From contig NZ_CALYQV010000018.1 of the NCBI RefSeq assembly GCF_945290125.1, forward strand, positions 1 through 36,826: a stretch of DNA of 36,826 nucleotides, given 5' to 3'. Positions 17,338 to 25,133 of this stretch are shown piece after piece (position 1 is the first letter of the stretch; each line of letters opens with the position of its first letter). The notes under the pieces are model-generated. The model was not told where the DNA came from, did no database searches, and saw only the letters and a program-made list of their open reading frames with translations. This DNA comes from an uncultured Lactobacillus sp. (lineage in GTDB: Bacteria > Bacillota > Bacilli > Lactobacillales > Lactobacillaceae). A program made the translations under genes and the position numbers.

Positions 17338-18687
17338 ATGAGTTTAATTAAATTTGATAGCACCAAATTAACCCCATTTGTTCATGAAAATGAGCTAAGT
17401 GAAATGCAGGCTATTGTTGATGCATCTGCTAAAGAACTTAAAAATGGCACAGGTGCAGGAAATGATTTTCTAGGTTGGCTTGATCTACCCGTTAATTATG
17501 ATCAGGATGAGTTTGCCAGAATTAAAAAAGCAGCTAAAAAGATTCAAAGTGATTCTGAAGTTTTAGTATGTATTGGAATAGGTGGCTCGTATTTAGGTGC
17601 TCAAGCTGCCGTGGAATTTTTGAATAGTGCATTTTACGGTAAAGGCAAAGAAAAATATCCTACCATTGTTTTTTGTGGTAATTCTTTGTCCGGCTCATAT
17701 TTACATGACTTAATCGAGTGGGTCGGCGATAAGGACTTTAGCGTAAATATTATTTCTAAGTCTGGTACAACTACTGAGCCAGCTGTTGCTTTCCGCATTT
17801 TTAAAGATAAATTAATTAAAAAATATGGTGCTGAAGAAGCTAAGACTAGAATTTTTGCTACAACCGATAAGGCTAAGGGAGCATTGAAGACTGAGGCAGA
17901 CGCTGAAGGTTACGAAAAATTTGTTGTGCCAGATGATATTGGTGGTCGTTACAGCGTTTTGTCGGCTGTGGGACTATTGCCAATAGCTGTTTCTGGAGCT
18001 GATATTGATCAGTTGATGAAAGGTGCTGCTGATGCCAGAGCTGATTACACCGATACAGACTTGAGTAAAGCAAACCCTTATCAATATGCTGCATTGCGTA
18101 ATATTTTGTATCGCAAGGGCTACACTACTGAAATAGTTGAAAATTATGAACCAACTTTAAGAATGTTTAGTGAATGGTGTAAACAATTAATGGGTGAGTC
18201 TGAAGGTAAGGATAATAAAGGTATTTGGCCAGCAAGTGCCAATTTCACTACCGATCTTCATTCATTAGGACAATATATTCAAGAAGGCAGAAGAAACCTC
18301 TTTGAAACTGTTATTAGAGTTGAAAGCCCCACAAATGATGTCGAAATTCCTTCTGATGATCGCAATTTAGATCAGCTCAATTTCCTATCCGGTAAGAGTT
18401 TAAACTTTGTTAATGAACGTGCTTATGAAGGCGTAGTTCTGGCTCACACAGATGGTGGTGTACCGGTAATGACAGTTAATATACCAGATCAAACTGAACA
18501 TACTTTAGGCTACTTAATTTACTTCTTTGAGTTGGCCATTGCTGTTTCTGGTTATGTCAATGGCATTAATCCATTCAACCAACCAGGTGTTGAAGAATAT
18601 AAGCGTAATATGTTTGGTTTACTTAACAAGCCTGGTTATGAAGAATTACATGATGACCTAGCAAATAGATTTAAACAGGAAAACTAA
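17338..18687 (+). CDS. pgi: Glucose-6-phosphate isomerase
   Basis: Pgi converts glucose 6-phosphate to fructose 6-phosphate in glycolysis. At 449 residues it has the typical Firmicutes length. Clear motifs are [13 protein letters not shown] (about 80-92), [16 protein letters not shown] sequence [15 protein letters not shown] (phosphate binding) and [15 protein letters not shown] with the active-site Glu. The start has an excellent ribosome site (AAGGAG). The sequence is strongly like Lactobacillus acidophilus-group Pgi as I remember it, which supports the organism call. It also feeds glucose 6-phosphate from the GH1 and PgmB routes downstream. Confidence 0.97.
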   Translation: MSLIKFDSTKLTPFVHENELSEMQAIVDASAKELKNGTGAGNDFLGWLDLPVNYDQDEFARIKKAAKKIQSDSEVLVCIGIGGSYLGAQAAVEFLNSAFYGKGKEKYPTIVFCGNSLSGSYLHDLIEWVGDKDFSVNIISKSGTTTEPAVAFRIFKDKLIKKYGAEEAKTRIFATTDKAKGALKTEADAEGYEKFVVPDDIGGRYSVLSAVGLLPIAVSGADIDQLMKGAADARADYTDTDLSKANPYQYAALRNILYRKGYTTEIVENYEPTLRMFSEWCKQLMGESEGKDNKGIWPASANFTTDLHSLGQYIQEGRRNLFETVIRVESPTNDVEIPSDDRNLDQLNFLSGKSLNFVNERAYEGVVLAHTDGGVPVMTVNIPDQTEHTLGYLIYFFELAIAVSGYVNGINPFNQPGVEEYKRNMFGLLNKPGYEELHDDLANRFKQEN

Positions 18688-18778
18688 TTATTATTTATTG
18701 AAACTTCTTTTAAATAAGATTAACATAAATATATAAAGATCATCCTGTACATCATATATAATGATATTTAATCATAAT

Positions 18779-18816
18779 GGAAAGGGTAAAAGTTTATGAC
18801 TTTTAACCCTTTTTTA
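18779..18816 (+). terminator. Hairpin between pgi and the MFS gene, possible attenuator
   Basis: AAAGGGTAAAAGT (18781-18793) pairs with ACTTTTAACCCTTT (one bulged A) and is followed by a T run. It ends only a few bases before the ribosome site (AAGGAG, 18819-18824) of the next gene. It may simply end the pgi transcript, or act as a leader attenuator if the MFS promoter lies upstream (TATAAT occurs near 18757-18762). Confidence 0.65.
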
Positions 18817-18830
18817 TTAAGGAGAAATAT

Positions 18831-20213
18831 ATGGGAAAAAAAAGAGAGACACCCAAACGGGTTTTGGCGATTATTAGTTGTGCTTTAATGGCTTTTGTTT
18901 CAATACTAACTGAAACTAGCTTAAATGTTACTTTTCCAACGCTAATGAAGCAATTTCATATAGGTTTGGGGTTAGTCCAATGGACTACAACTGGGTACTT
19001 ACTGACAATTTCTGTAATTATGGTTGCGAGTTCATATTTGAATGACCGTTTTTCCGCGAGACAATTATTTTTAACTGCTGCAATTGCTTTTATTGCCGGA
19101 TCGGTTGTAGCAGGTTTTGCGACTAATTTTTGGGTTTTACTCGCAGGTCGCTTAATTTCGTCAATCGGTGCTGGTCTTTCAATTCCATTGATGTTTAACA
19201 TGGTTGTTGAACTAATGCCGCAAGAAAAATGGGGCTTTTACATGGGGCTAACAGGCTTAGTTATTATACTTGCACCATCTTTGGGACCTACCTTTGGTGG
19301 CACTGTGGTTTACTATTTTGGCTGGCCTCTAATTTTTGAAATTGTAGCTGTAATTGCAGTAATCATCATGATCTTGGGATTATTTGTTGTAGAACAATAC
19401 CATGAGAAAAAGCATCCCAGTTTTGATTGGTTAAGCTATATCGTTATTGCCAGTGCAATGATTATTTTTAACTTAGGCTTTAATCGCATTAGTAATGGGT
19501 TAACAGATATTGGCTTTTGGCTTAGCATGGTAGTAGTGGCGATTTTAGTATACGTATTTATTAAACTTTCACGTTCAAGTAAGAAGAAATTAATAAACCT
19601 GAGTATTTTCAAAAATAAACCCTTTATTTTTGCTATGATTTCCTATCTGTTATTACAGTTTATCAATATTGGCACCAGTTTTGCCGTTCCTAACTACGTG
19701 CAGATTGTTAATCATGCCAGTTCTCTTGTTGGCGGTTTAGTTTTACTTCCGGGATGTATTATTAGTGGTATCTTAAATCCCTGGTTTGGACGTATTTATG
19801 ATAAAAAGGGTGCACCGTTACCTTTATTAACTGGAACAATATTTTGTTTAACAGCATGTCTGCTTTTTGCGGCTTTCAGCTTAAAAATTAGTACAGTGAT
19901 GGTCGGAATCTTTTACGGTATTATGATTATTGGTCGCCAAATGGCTTTTAATAATACAATGGCTGAAGCGTCAAAACTGCAGCCTGAAGAGTTGCATACA
20001 GATGCTACCGCAGTCTTTCAAACTGGCCAACAATATGCCGGGTCAATGGGGACGACAGTAATGGCAGCCATTATTTCTTCTTGGCAAAAAAGACCGGGCA
20101 ATTATGCTGCACTCACTGCGCAGGGTAGTCAAGAAGCGTTTCTATTTCTAACATTTGTCAGTGTCATAATTTTACTAAGTTATCTGAATCTATTTAGACT
20201 TGAGAAAAAATAA
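18831..20213 (+). CDS. MFS drug exporter, 14-TM (DHA2, EmrB/LmrB-like)
   Basis: This 460-residue protein has about 14 hydrophobic segments. N-terminal pattern TETSLNVTFPTLMKQFHIG, then QWTTTGYLLTISVIM and the loop SSYLNDRFSARQLFL (motif A position) are typical of the DHA2 drug:H+ antiporters. GLSIPLMFNMVVELMP and GLVIILAPSLGPTFGG (antiporter motif C region) also fit. Substrates cannot be inferred; bile salts and cationic drugs are common for lactobacillus relatives. It has a strong ribosome site right after the hairpin at 18779-18816, and ends before a terminator at 20228. It is probably monocistronic. Confidence 0.93.
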   Translation: MGKKRETPKRVLAIISCALMAFVSILTETSLNVTFPTLMKQFHIGLGLVQWTTTGYLLTISVIMVASSYLNDRFSARQLFLTAAIAFIAGSVVAGFATNFWVLLAGRLISSIGAGLSIPLMFNMVVELMPQEKWGFYMGLTGLVIILAPSLGPTFGGTVVYYFGWPLIFEIVAVIAVIIMILGLFVVEQYHEKKHPSFDWLSYIVIASAMIIFNLGFNRISNGLTDIGFWLSMVVVAILVYVFIKLSRSSKKKLINLSIFKNKPFIFAMISYLLLQFINIGTSFAVPNYVQIVNHASSLVGGLVLLPGCIISGILNPWFGRIYDKKGAPLPLLTGTIFCLTACLLFAAFSLKISTVMVGIFYGIMIIGRQMAFNNTMAEASKLQPEELHTDATAVFQTGQQYAGSMGTTVMAAIISSWQKRPGNYAALTAQGSQEAFLFLTFVSVIILLSYLNLFRLEKK

Positions 20214-20227
20214 GATAAATTATTTTG

Positions 20228-20262
20228 TAACTTCATTTGCAATAAAATGGAGTTATTTTTTT
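20228..20262 (+). terminator. Terminator after MFS gene
   Basis: TAACTTCATTT pairs with AAATGGAGTTA (one G-U pair) around a short A-rich loop, followed by seven T, 15 bases after the MFS stop. Confidence 0.75.
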
Positions 20263-20294
20263 AATATTATTAGCATTAAAAAAAGTTAACATTT

Positions 20295-20323
20295 TTGTGT
20301 ACATTTTTAAATAAAATGATAAA
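20295..20323 (+). promoter_or_regulatory. Candidate promoter of the leader ORF and EIIC gene
   Basis: TTGTGT (20295-20300), a 17-base spacer and GATAAA (20318-20323) form a fair sigma-A promoter 36 bases before the small ORF at 20359. An alternative -10, TAAAAT, begins at 20320. Confidence 0.4.
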
Positions 20324-20358
20324 ATACTTAATAATTAATTTTAAGGGGTGAAAAAGCA

Positions 20359-20427
20359 ATGAGGCGAATTAGCAATCAGCATATTTTGATTTTGTCACAA
20401 ATTGTTTTGTTGATGAAGTATACTTAA
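20359..20427 (+). CDS. 22-codon leader ORF upstream of the EIIC gene
   Basis: ATG 20359 has a strong ribosome site (AAGGGGTG, 20343-20350) and encodes MRRISNQHILILSQIVLLMK followed by Tyr-Thr, a basic N-terminus and hydrophobic remainder. The stop is 27 bases before the EIIC start, with its own AAAGGAG between. It could be a leader peptide coupling translation, or a small membrane peptide. A strong ribosome site on an otherwise empty leader makes a chance ORF less likely, but nothing proves that it is expressed. Confidence 0.4.
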   Translation: MRRISNQHILILSQIVLLMKYT

Positions 20428-20454
20428 GAACTATTTAATTAAAGGAGTATAAAT

Positions 20455-21543
20455 ATGGCTGATACAACCAATACCAATAAATTAACAGTGAAAACTTTTC
20501 TTAATAAGATTTTAGCTGGAACTGCAACCGGAATTATTGTGGGACTTATTCCAAATGCAGTTGTCAGCGCAATTTTAAAGTTATTTGGACAAAATCCTGT
20601 GACTGCAACTATTAATCAAGCACTTTTGATCTTTCAATGTGCTACGCCACTATTGATTGGTGCGCTAATTGCGATTCAATTTAAAATGGAGCCACTCGAC
20701 GTTGCTATTGTAGGAGCTGCCGCATATGTTGGTTCCGGAGTAACCAAGTTTGTGCCACAAATTGTTAATCCTGCAACTAAAGCTCAAGGTGTTTTTGTAT
20801 CTGCAGGAACAGGTGATCTGATTAATACGATGATTACAGCAGGTGTGGCTGTGGGACTTTTGCTATTAGTTGGACAACATTTCGGCTCCGTCAAAATCAT
20901 TGGCGCACCGATTTTTGTGGGTGGTGGAGCTGGCCTAATTGGTATTTTGATTTTGCCCTATGTCAGTAAAATTACAACTTGGCTTGGCACTGTAATTAAC
21001 TCTTTTACCAATTTACAACCAATATTAATGTGTATTTTAATTTCCTGTATGTTTGCAGTCCTAATCATTTCTCCAATATCAACTGTTGCTATTGGTATGG
21101 CTATTCAGTTAAATGGTATTTCCGCGGGAGCAGCTGCGATGGGAGTGGCGGCCACCACTTTGGTATTAGTAGTTCATTCTTGGCGCACTAATAAATCTGG
21201 AGTTACTATGGCCATAGCACTAGGAGCAATGAAAATGATGATGCCTAATCTTTTTAGATATCCAATTATTGTTTTGCCAAACTTAATTACTGCAGCTCTT
21301 TCTGCTATTCCAGTGGCTTTATTCCATGTTAGTGGCACACCAGCTTCTGCTGGTTTCGGTCTTGTTGGCTTAGTTGGGCCTCTTGCCTCATTAGACGCTG
21401 GTAAAGCAAGCATTAATATTGTAATGGCGCTAATTGTCTGGATAGTTTTTCCGGTTGTAGTAGCAATGATTTGCCGCTTTCTTTTTGAAAAAGTATTTCA
21501 TCTTTATGATGAAAAAGTTGCCTTTGCCTATTTAGGCGAATAA
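20455..21543 (+). CDS. PTS EIIC-like membrane protein (PF13303 type)
   Basis: This 362-residue, very hydrophobic protein has about 9-10 membrane segments. It matches in style the 'PTS_EIIC_2' group: NKILAGTATGIIVGLIPNAV at the N-terminus, AIVGAAAYVGSGVTKF, GAPIFVGGGAGLIGIL and SGTPASAGFGLVGLVGPLAS near the C-terminus. There are no EIIA or EIIB domains here or next door. The family's substrate is not established, to my knowledge. It has a good ribosome site (AAAGGAG). It is preceded by the 22-codon ORF and followed by a terminator shared with pgmB. Confidence 0.8.
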   Translation: MADTTNTNKLTVKTFLNKILAGTATGIIVGLIPNAVVSAILKLFGQNPVTATINQALLIFQCATPLLIGALIAIQFKMEPLDVAIVGAAAYVGSGVTKFVPQIVNPATKAQGVFVSAGTGDLINTMITAGVAVGLLLLVGQHFGSVKIIGAPIFVGGGAGLIGILILPYVSKITTWLGTVINSFTNLQPILMCILISCMFAVLIISPISTVAIGMAIQLNGISAGAAAMGVAATTLVLVVHSWRTNKSGVTMAIALGAMKMMMPNLFRYPIIVLPNLITAALSAIPVALFHVSGTPASAGFGLVGLVGPLASLDAGKASINIVMALIVWIVFPVVVAMICRFLFEKVFHLYDEKVAFAYLGE

Positions 21544-21601
21544 TTATTTCTGTCATTAAAAATACAATACCTTACTTACATCAATTTATTTTAAACATGA
21601 A

Positions 21602-21646
21602 AAAAACTCGTGAAAAACAAAGTTATTTTATTCACGAGTTTTTATT
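21602..21646. terminator. Bidirectional terminator between EIIC gene and pgmB
   Basis: AAAAACTCGTGAA (21602-21614) pairs with TTCACGAGTTTTT (21631-21643) around a 16-base loop, with T tracts on both strands. It serves the two convergent genes. Confidence 0.8.
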
Positions 21647-21652
21647 TTCTGA

Positions 21653-22321
21653 TTATTTTTCTAACCTAAATTTTTTCCAAGCAGTTTCGATTTGCTTATA
21701 GTTTAAAGCTGCTGTTTTAGGGAAAAGGACTTTAGCATCTTTGAGGTCCGTTTTAGAACCAACGCCAACTGATAAAGCACCAGACTTATTAATAGCTGTT
21801 ATGCCAGCAACTGAGTCCTCAATACCAACACAGTCTTGTGGCTTGAGATTTATTGCCGCGGCCGCAGTAATAAAGATATCAGGGGCGGGTTTACCGGCAG
21901 CAACTTTGCTAGGATCGGCAATAGCATCGAATACATCTGTTAACTGTAATTTTTCTAAAATGAATGGACCATTTAGACTCGCTGAAGCCAAGGAAAGCTT
22001 GACTTTATTTTTCTTAAAGTTAGAAATTAATTCGTTAATTCCAGGCAGAATATTTGCAGGAGTTAGATTGGCCAGCAAATTGCGAAAAATATTATTCTTC
22101 TCATTAGTCATTTCATTAAACTGTTTTTTTGAAACGAAGATATCTAAAAAGTTTAGAATTGCTTTTAAAGAATCGGTACGATTAACACCTTTAGTTTGTT
22201 TTTCCAGTTCATCTGGCAATTCAAGATTGAAATGATTTTTAATTAATTTGCGCCATGCTTGGAAATGATAGACGGATGTATCTGCAATGACACCATCTAA
22301 ATCAAAGAGAACGCCTTTCAT
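21653..22321 (-). CDS. pgmB: Beta-phosphoglucomutase
   Basis: PgmB converts beta-D-glucose 1-phosphate to glucose 6-phosphate through a phospho-Asp enzyme. The 222-residue HAD protein has FDLDGVIADT (nucleophile Asp and acid/base Asp), the cap residues TKGVNRTDSL, the ASASLNG motif and KPAPDIF...GIEDSVAGI (metal site). The start overlaps the 3' end of the rhamnosidase gene by 20 bases with AAAGGAAG as ribosome site, so it is the last gene of the GH3-GH78-pgmB operon. Beta-glucose 1-phosphate normally comes from an inverting disaccharide phosphorylase; none is in this operon, which is odd. Confidence 0.94.
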   Translation of the reverse strand: MKGVLFDLDGVIADTSVYHFQAWRKLIKNHFNLELPDELEKQTKGVNRTDSLKAILNFLDIFVSKKQFNEMTNEKNNIFRNLLANLTPANILPGINELISNFKKNKVKLSLASASLNGPFILEKLQLTDVFDAIADPSKVAAGKPAPDIFITAAAAINLKPQDCVGIEDSVAGITAINKSGALSVGVGSKTDLKDAKVLFPKTAALNYKQIETAWKKFRLEK

Positions 22322-25121
22322 TTAAAAACTTCCTTTCACTTGCTACTGGAGTAGTGTCAAGTATTTTATTAATTTGGGTAAAGTCTTCATCGGAGATATT
22401 AATAAATGGCAACAAACCGTTTAACTTTACTAGAGAATTTTCCCCAAATTTTTTGATGTTATCTGAATCTTGCAAGAAATCAAAGACAGGATTAATTGGT
22501 TTTAATTGTTTAACCAGTTTTGAATCATTCATAAGTTGTTTGGCTGGCATATTGGTATTGTAATACTCGATATAACTGGTTTCAGGCACATAGGAAATTG
22601 TAAAGTTACCATTAGTTAGTTCCAGTGGAAGAGATGCTGGTTGACCATTAAGGTCAACTTTATCCTTCACTCTAGGTAGTTTTACAGTTACTTTTTGGCC
22701 AAAGGGGATACTGAGGTTGACTTTGATAGTATGCTTGGCATCAGTTTCAAGTTGGTATGCCATTTTTAGGTCACCGTATGAACTATGATAGTGTCCGGAA
22801 ATGTTTTTAAACCGATAATCAAATTGGGGCGCAAAAAGAACCTTTTGGTAACCATTAGTTTGCTTTCTTAATCCCAAAACTTGTTGATAAACCCATTGCA
22901 TGATTGCACCGATTGAATAATGATTCAGAGAGTTCATTCCTTCGGGATTCATAGAGCCATCAGGTAAGACAGAATTCCAACGCTCCCAAATAGTAGTAGC
23001 TCCTAAATTAACTTCATAGAGCCAACTTGGAAAATCTTCGTTTAGAAAAATCTGTGTCGCTAATTTATGTTCGCCATTTTCAGATAAAACCTGACAAATA
23101 AAAGGCGTTCCAATAAAACCAGTTTGCAAATGGTTGTGATCCTTATTTAACCTTTGAACTAAATCTTTAACTACACGTTTTTTCTGTTCTTCTGGTACTA
23201 AGTCGAAATGAAGGGCTAGGGCGTATGCAGTCTGTGTGTCAATTGCCAGCCGGCCATTTTTTGTAATAAATTCGTCTTTAATGGCTGTTTTAATGGCTTG
23301 AGCTTGTTGTTCATATTTCTTAGCATCACTGTTATTACCTAAAATCTTAGCCGTTTGAGCAACAATACAACTGGAATAGGCGTAATAAATTGAAGCAATA
23401 TAATCTTCGTCAGTCTTTCCACTAGGCATCGCTGGGTTTTCACCGTCTAAAGACAGCCAGTCACCGAATTGAAAGCACCCAGTCCAGAGATTCTTGGTAG
23501 TGGTAGCTTGACCAATCCAATCTACCCAAGACTTCATACTAGAGTAATTTTGTCTTAAAATAGCTGGATCAGCTGTTGCTTGGTATGCTGTCCACGGGAT
23601 AACTGTTGCGGCATCTCCCCAAATTGCTGCGCCACCATCGTTAACTCCCATTGCCGGAGCGTACATTGTTAGCATGCCATTGTGTGCAGCCTGTTCAATT
23701 TTCATATCTTTAGCATATTTTTTGAAAAAGGCGTAAGCATTCATATTTAAAATGGCAGTACTGGCAAAAATGTCGGCATCACCGGACCAGCCTAAACGCT
23801 CGTCTCTTTGCGGACAGTCTGTTGGAACATCAAAGAAGTTGCTTTTTTGACTCCACAAAACATTCTGGAGCAGGCGATTAACTTTGGCATTGATTGTATT
23901 AATACCACCAGTTATTTCAAGATCGGAATAAATTACCGCTGCCCTAAAATCATCTTTTCTTAAGGGCTGAGAATTACCGGAAACTTTGACGTAGCGATAT
24001 CCATAGTAAGTAAAATGTGGTCTAATCCATTCTTTTTCGCCATTTGAAACATAATGAAAGGCAGCACGAGCTTCTCGAAGATTATCCCGGTAAAAGTTAC
24101 CATCTTGCAGAATTTCTCCCACTTGTAAATCAATTTCGCTGCCAGAAGGGTCCGCATTTTTAAATTCTGGCCAACCGGCCTGGTTTTGACCGAAATCAAG
24201 AACTGTTTCACCTTTAGGAGTGTGAATAATTTCTTTGACAGGTAAATATTCTTTTATTTTTAGTGGGAGACTTAAACGGTCATGTAATATTTCTTTAGAA
24301 TGGTGTAATACGATTGCTGGTTGCCAATCAGTTATTTTCTTGCTAGCGTCAAAGTCTTCACCATAATAAATGGCTGATTTGGTAATTTTTCCAGCAGCAG
24401 TTTTCCAAGAAGAGTCTGTGTTTATCACTTCACTGCTACCATCATCATATGCGATATGCAGTTCAGCTATGGCCATTTGCTGGTCGCCATAAATGCAATC
24501 TTTACCACCATCAAAGCCAAAGTTGCCTTTGTACCAACCATTGCCCAGTGAAATCAAAAGCTCTTGCTGTGATTTTTCCTTCAACATTGCGGTTACATCA
24601 TAAGTTTGAATTTGTACTAGCTTGTCATATGCAGTGACGCCGGGGGTAAGAAACTCATCACCAATTTTTTGCTGATTCAAATATGCCTCGTAAACCCCTA
24701 AACCGCTAATATAAAGACGTGCATTAACAACTTCCTTAGGTACAGTAAATTCTTTCTTTAAAAGAGTATTTTGAATGTTTTTATCTTGATTACCGATCCA
24801 TTCTGCAGTGAAAGGTTCATTCATCTTACCAGTTTCAAAGAAACTTTTTGCACTTGTCTGGGTATCAGCGGTTTTTAGCCAAACAGTGACATCATATCTT
24901 GTTCGTGGTTTAAGCTCCAATTCAAAGTCAAAATAATTGTTATCATATTGTTGCCACTGACTGTCGAAAACTGATTCATTTGCATCAATTGTTATTCTTT
25001 TTTGCATATTGCTTGAATCATGATCGGCTTCAGTGCTGAATTCTATTCTCAAATGGTTGTCTAAATCATAACCAAGAGGCTCAGTATAATGATTGACTAA
25101 AATATCTTTAATTTTTAACAT
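22302..25121 (-). CDS. Alpha-L-rhamnosidase (GH78)
   Basis: This 939-residue enzyme hydrolyses terminal alpha-L-rhamnose from plant glycosides or polysaccharides. Domains in order: N-terminal beta-sandwich domains (first ~330 residues, with FTAEWIGNQ and LYISGLGVYEAYLNQQKIG), the (alpha/alpha)6 barrel with DVPTDCPQRDERLGWSGDAD (about 435-455, general-acid region), GDWLSLDG, and VNLGATTIWERWNSVLPDG (about 710), then the C-terminal sandwich. An extra helical tail of about 80 residues follows (about 860-939). There is no signal peptide, so it acts in the cytoplasm on imported substrates. It follows the GH3 gene after 12 bases, with AAGGAGG overlapping that gene's stop. Confidence 0.94.
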   Translation of the reverse strand: MLKIKDILVNHYTEPLGYDLDNHLRIEFSTEADHDSSNMQKRITIDANESVFDSQWQQYDNNYFDFELELKPRTRYDVTVWLKTADTQTSAKSFFETGKMNEPFTAEWIGNQDKNIQNTLLKKEFTVPKEVVNARLYISGLGVYEAYLNQQKIGDEFLTPGVTAYDKLVQIQTYDVTAMLKEKSQQELLISLGNGWYKGNFGFDGGKDCIYGDQQMAIAELHIAYDDGSSEVINTDSSWKTAAGKITKSAIYYGEDFDASKKITDWQPAIVLHHSKEILHDRLSLPLKIKEYLPVKEIIHTPKGETVLDFGQNQAGWPEFKNADPSGSEIDLQVGEILQDGNFYRDNLREARAAFHYVSNGEKEWIRPHFTYYGYRYVKVSGNSQPLRKDDFRAAVIYSDLEITGGINTINAKVNRLLQNVLWSQKSNFFDVPTDCPQRDERLGWSGDADIFASTAILNMNAYAFFKKYAKDMKIEQAAHNGMLTMYAPAMGVNDGGAAIWGDAATVIPWTAYQATADPAILRQNYSSMKSWVDWIGQATTTKNLWTGCFQFGDWLSLDGENPAMPSGKTDEDYIASIYYAYSSCIVAQTAKILGNNSDAKKYEQQAQAIKTAIKDEFITKNGRLAIDTQTAYALALHFDLVPEEQKKRVVKDLVQRLNKDHNHLQTGFIGTPFICQVLSENGEHKLATQIFLNEDFPSWLYEVNLGATTIWERWNSVLPDGSMNPEGMNSLNHYSIGAIMQWVYQQVLGLRKQTNGYQKVLFAPQFDYRFKNISGHYHSSYGDLKMAYQLETDAKHTIKVNLSIPFGQKVTVKLPRVKDKVDLNGQPASLPLELTNGNFTISYVPETSYIEYYNTNMPAKQLMNDSKLVKQLKPINPVFDFLQDSDNIKKFGENSLVKLNGLLPFINISDEDFTQINKILDTTPVASERKFLNERRSL

Positions 25122-25133
25122 TGCTCTGCCTCC

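Noticed and set aside
21741..22235. 164-codon plus-strand ORF
   Set aside because: Antisense shadow of pgmB; the HAD motifs on the minus strand are unambiguous.
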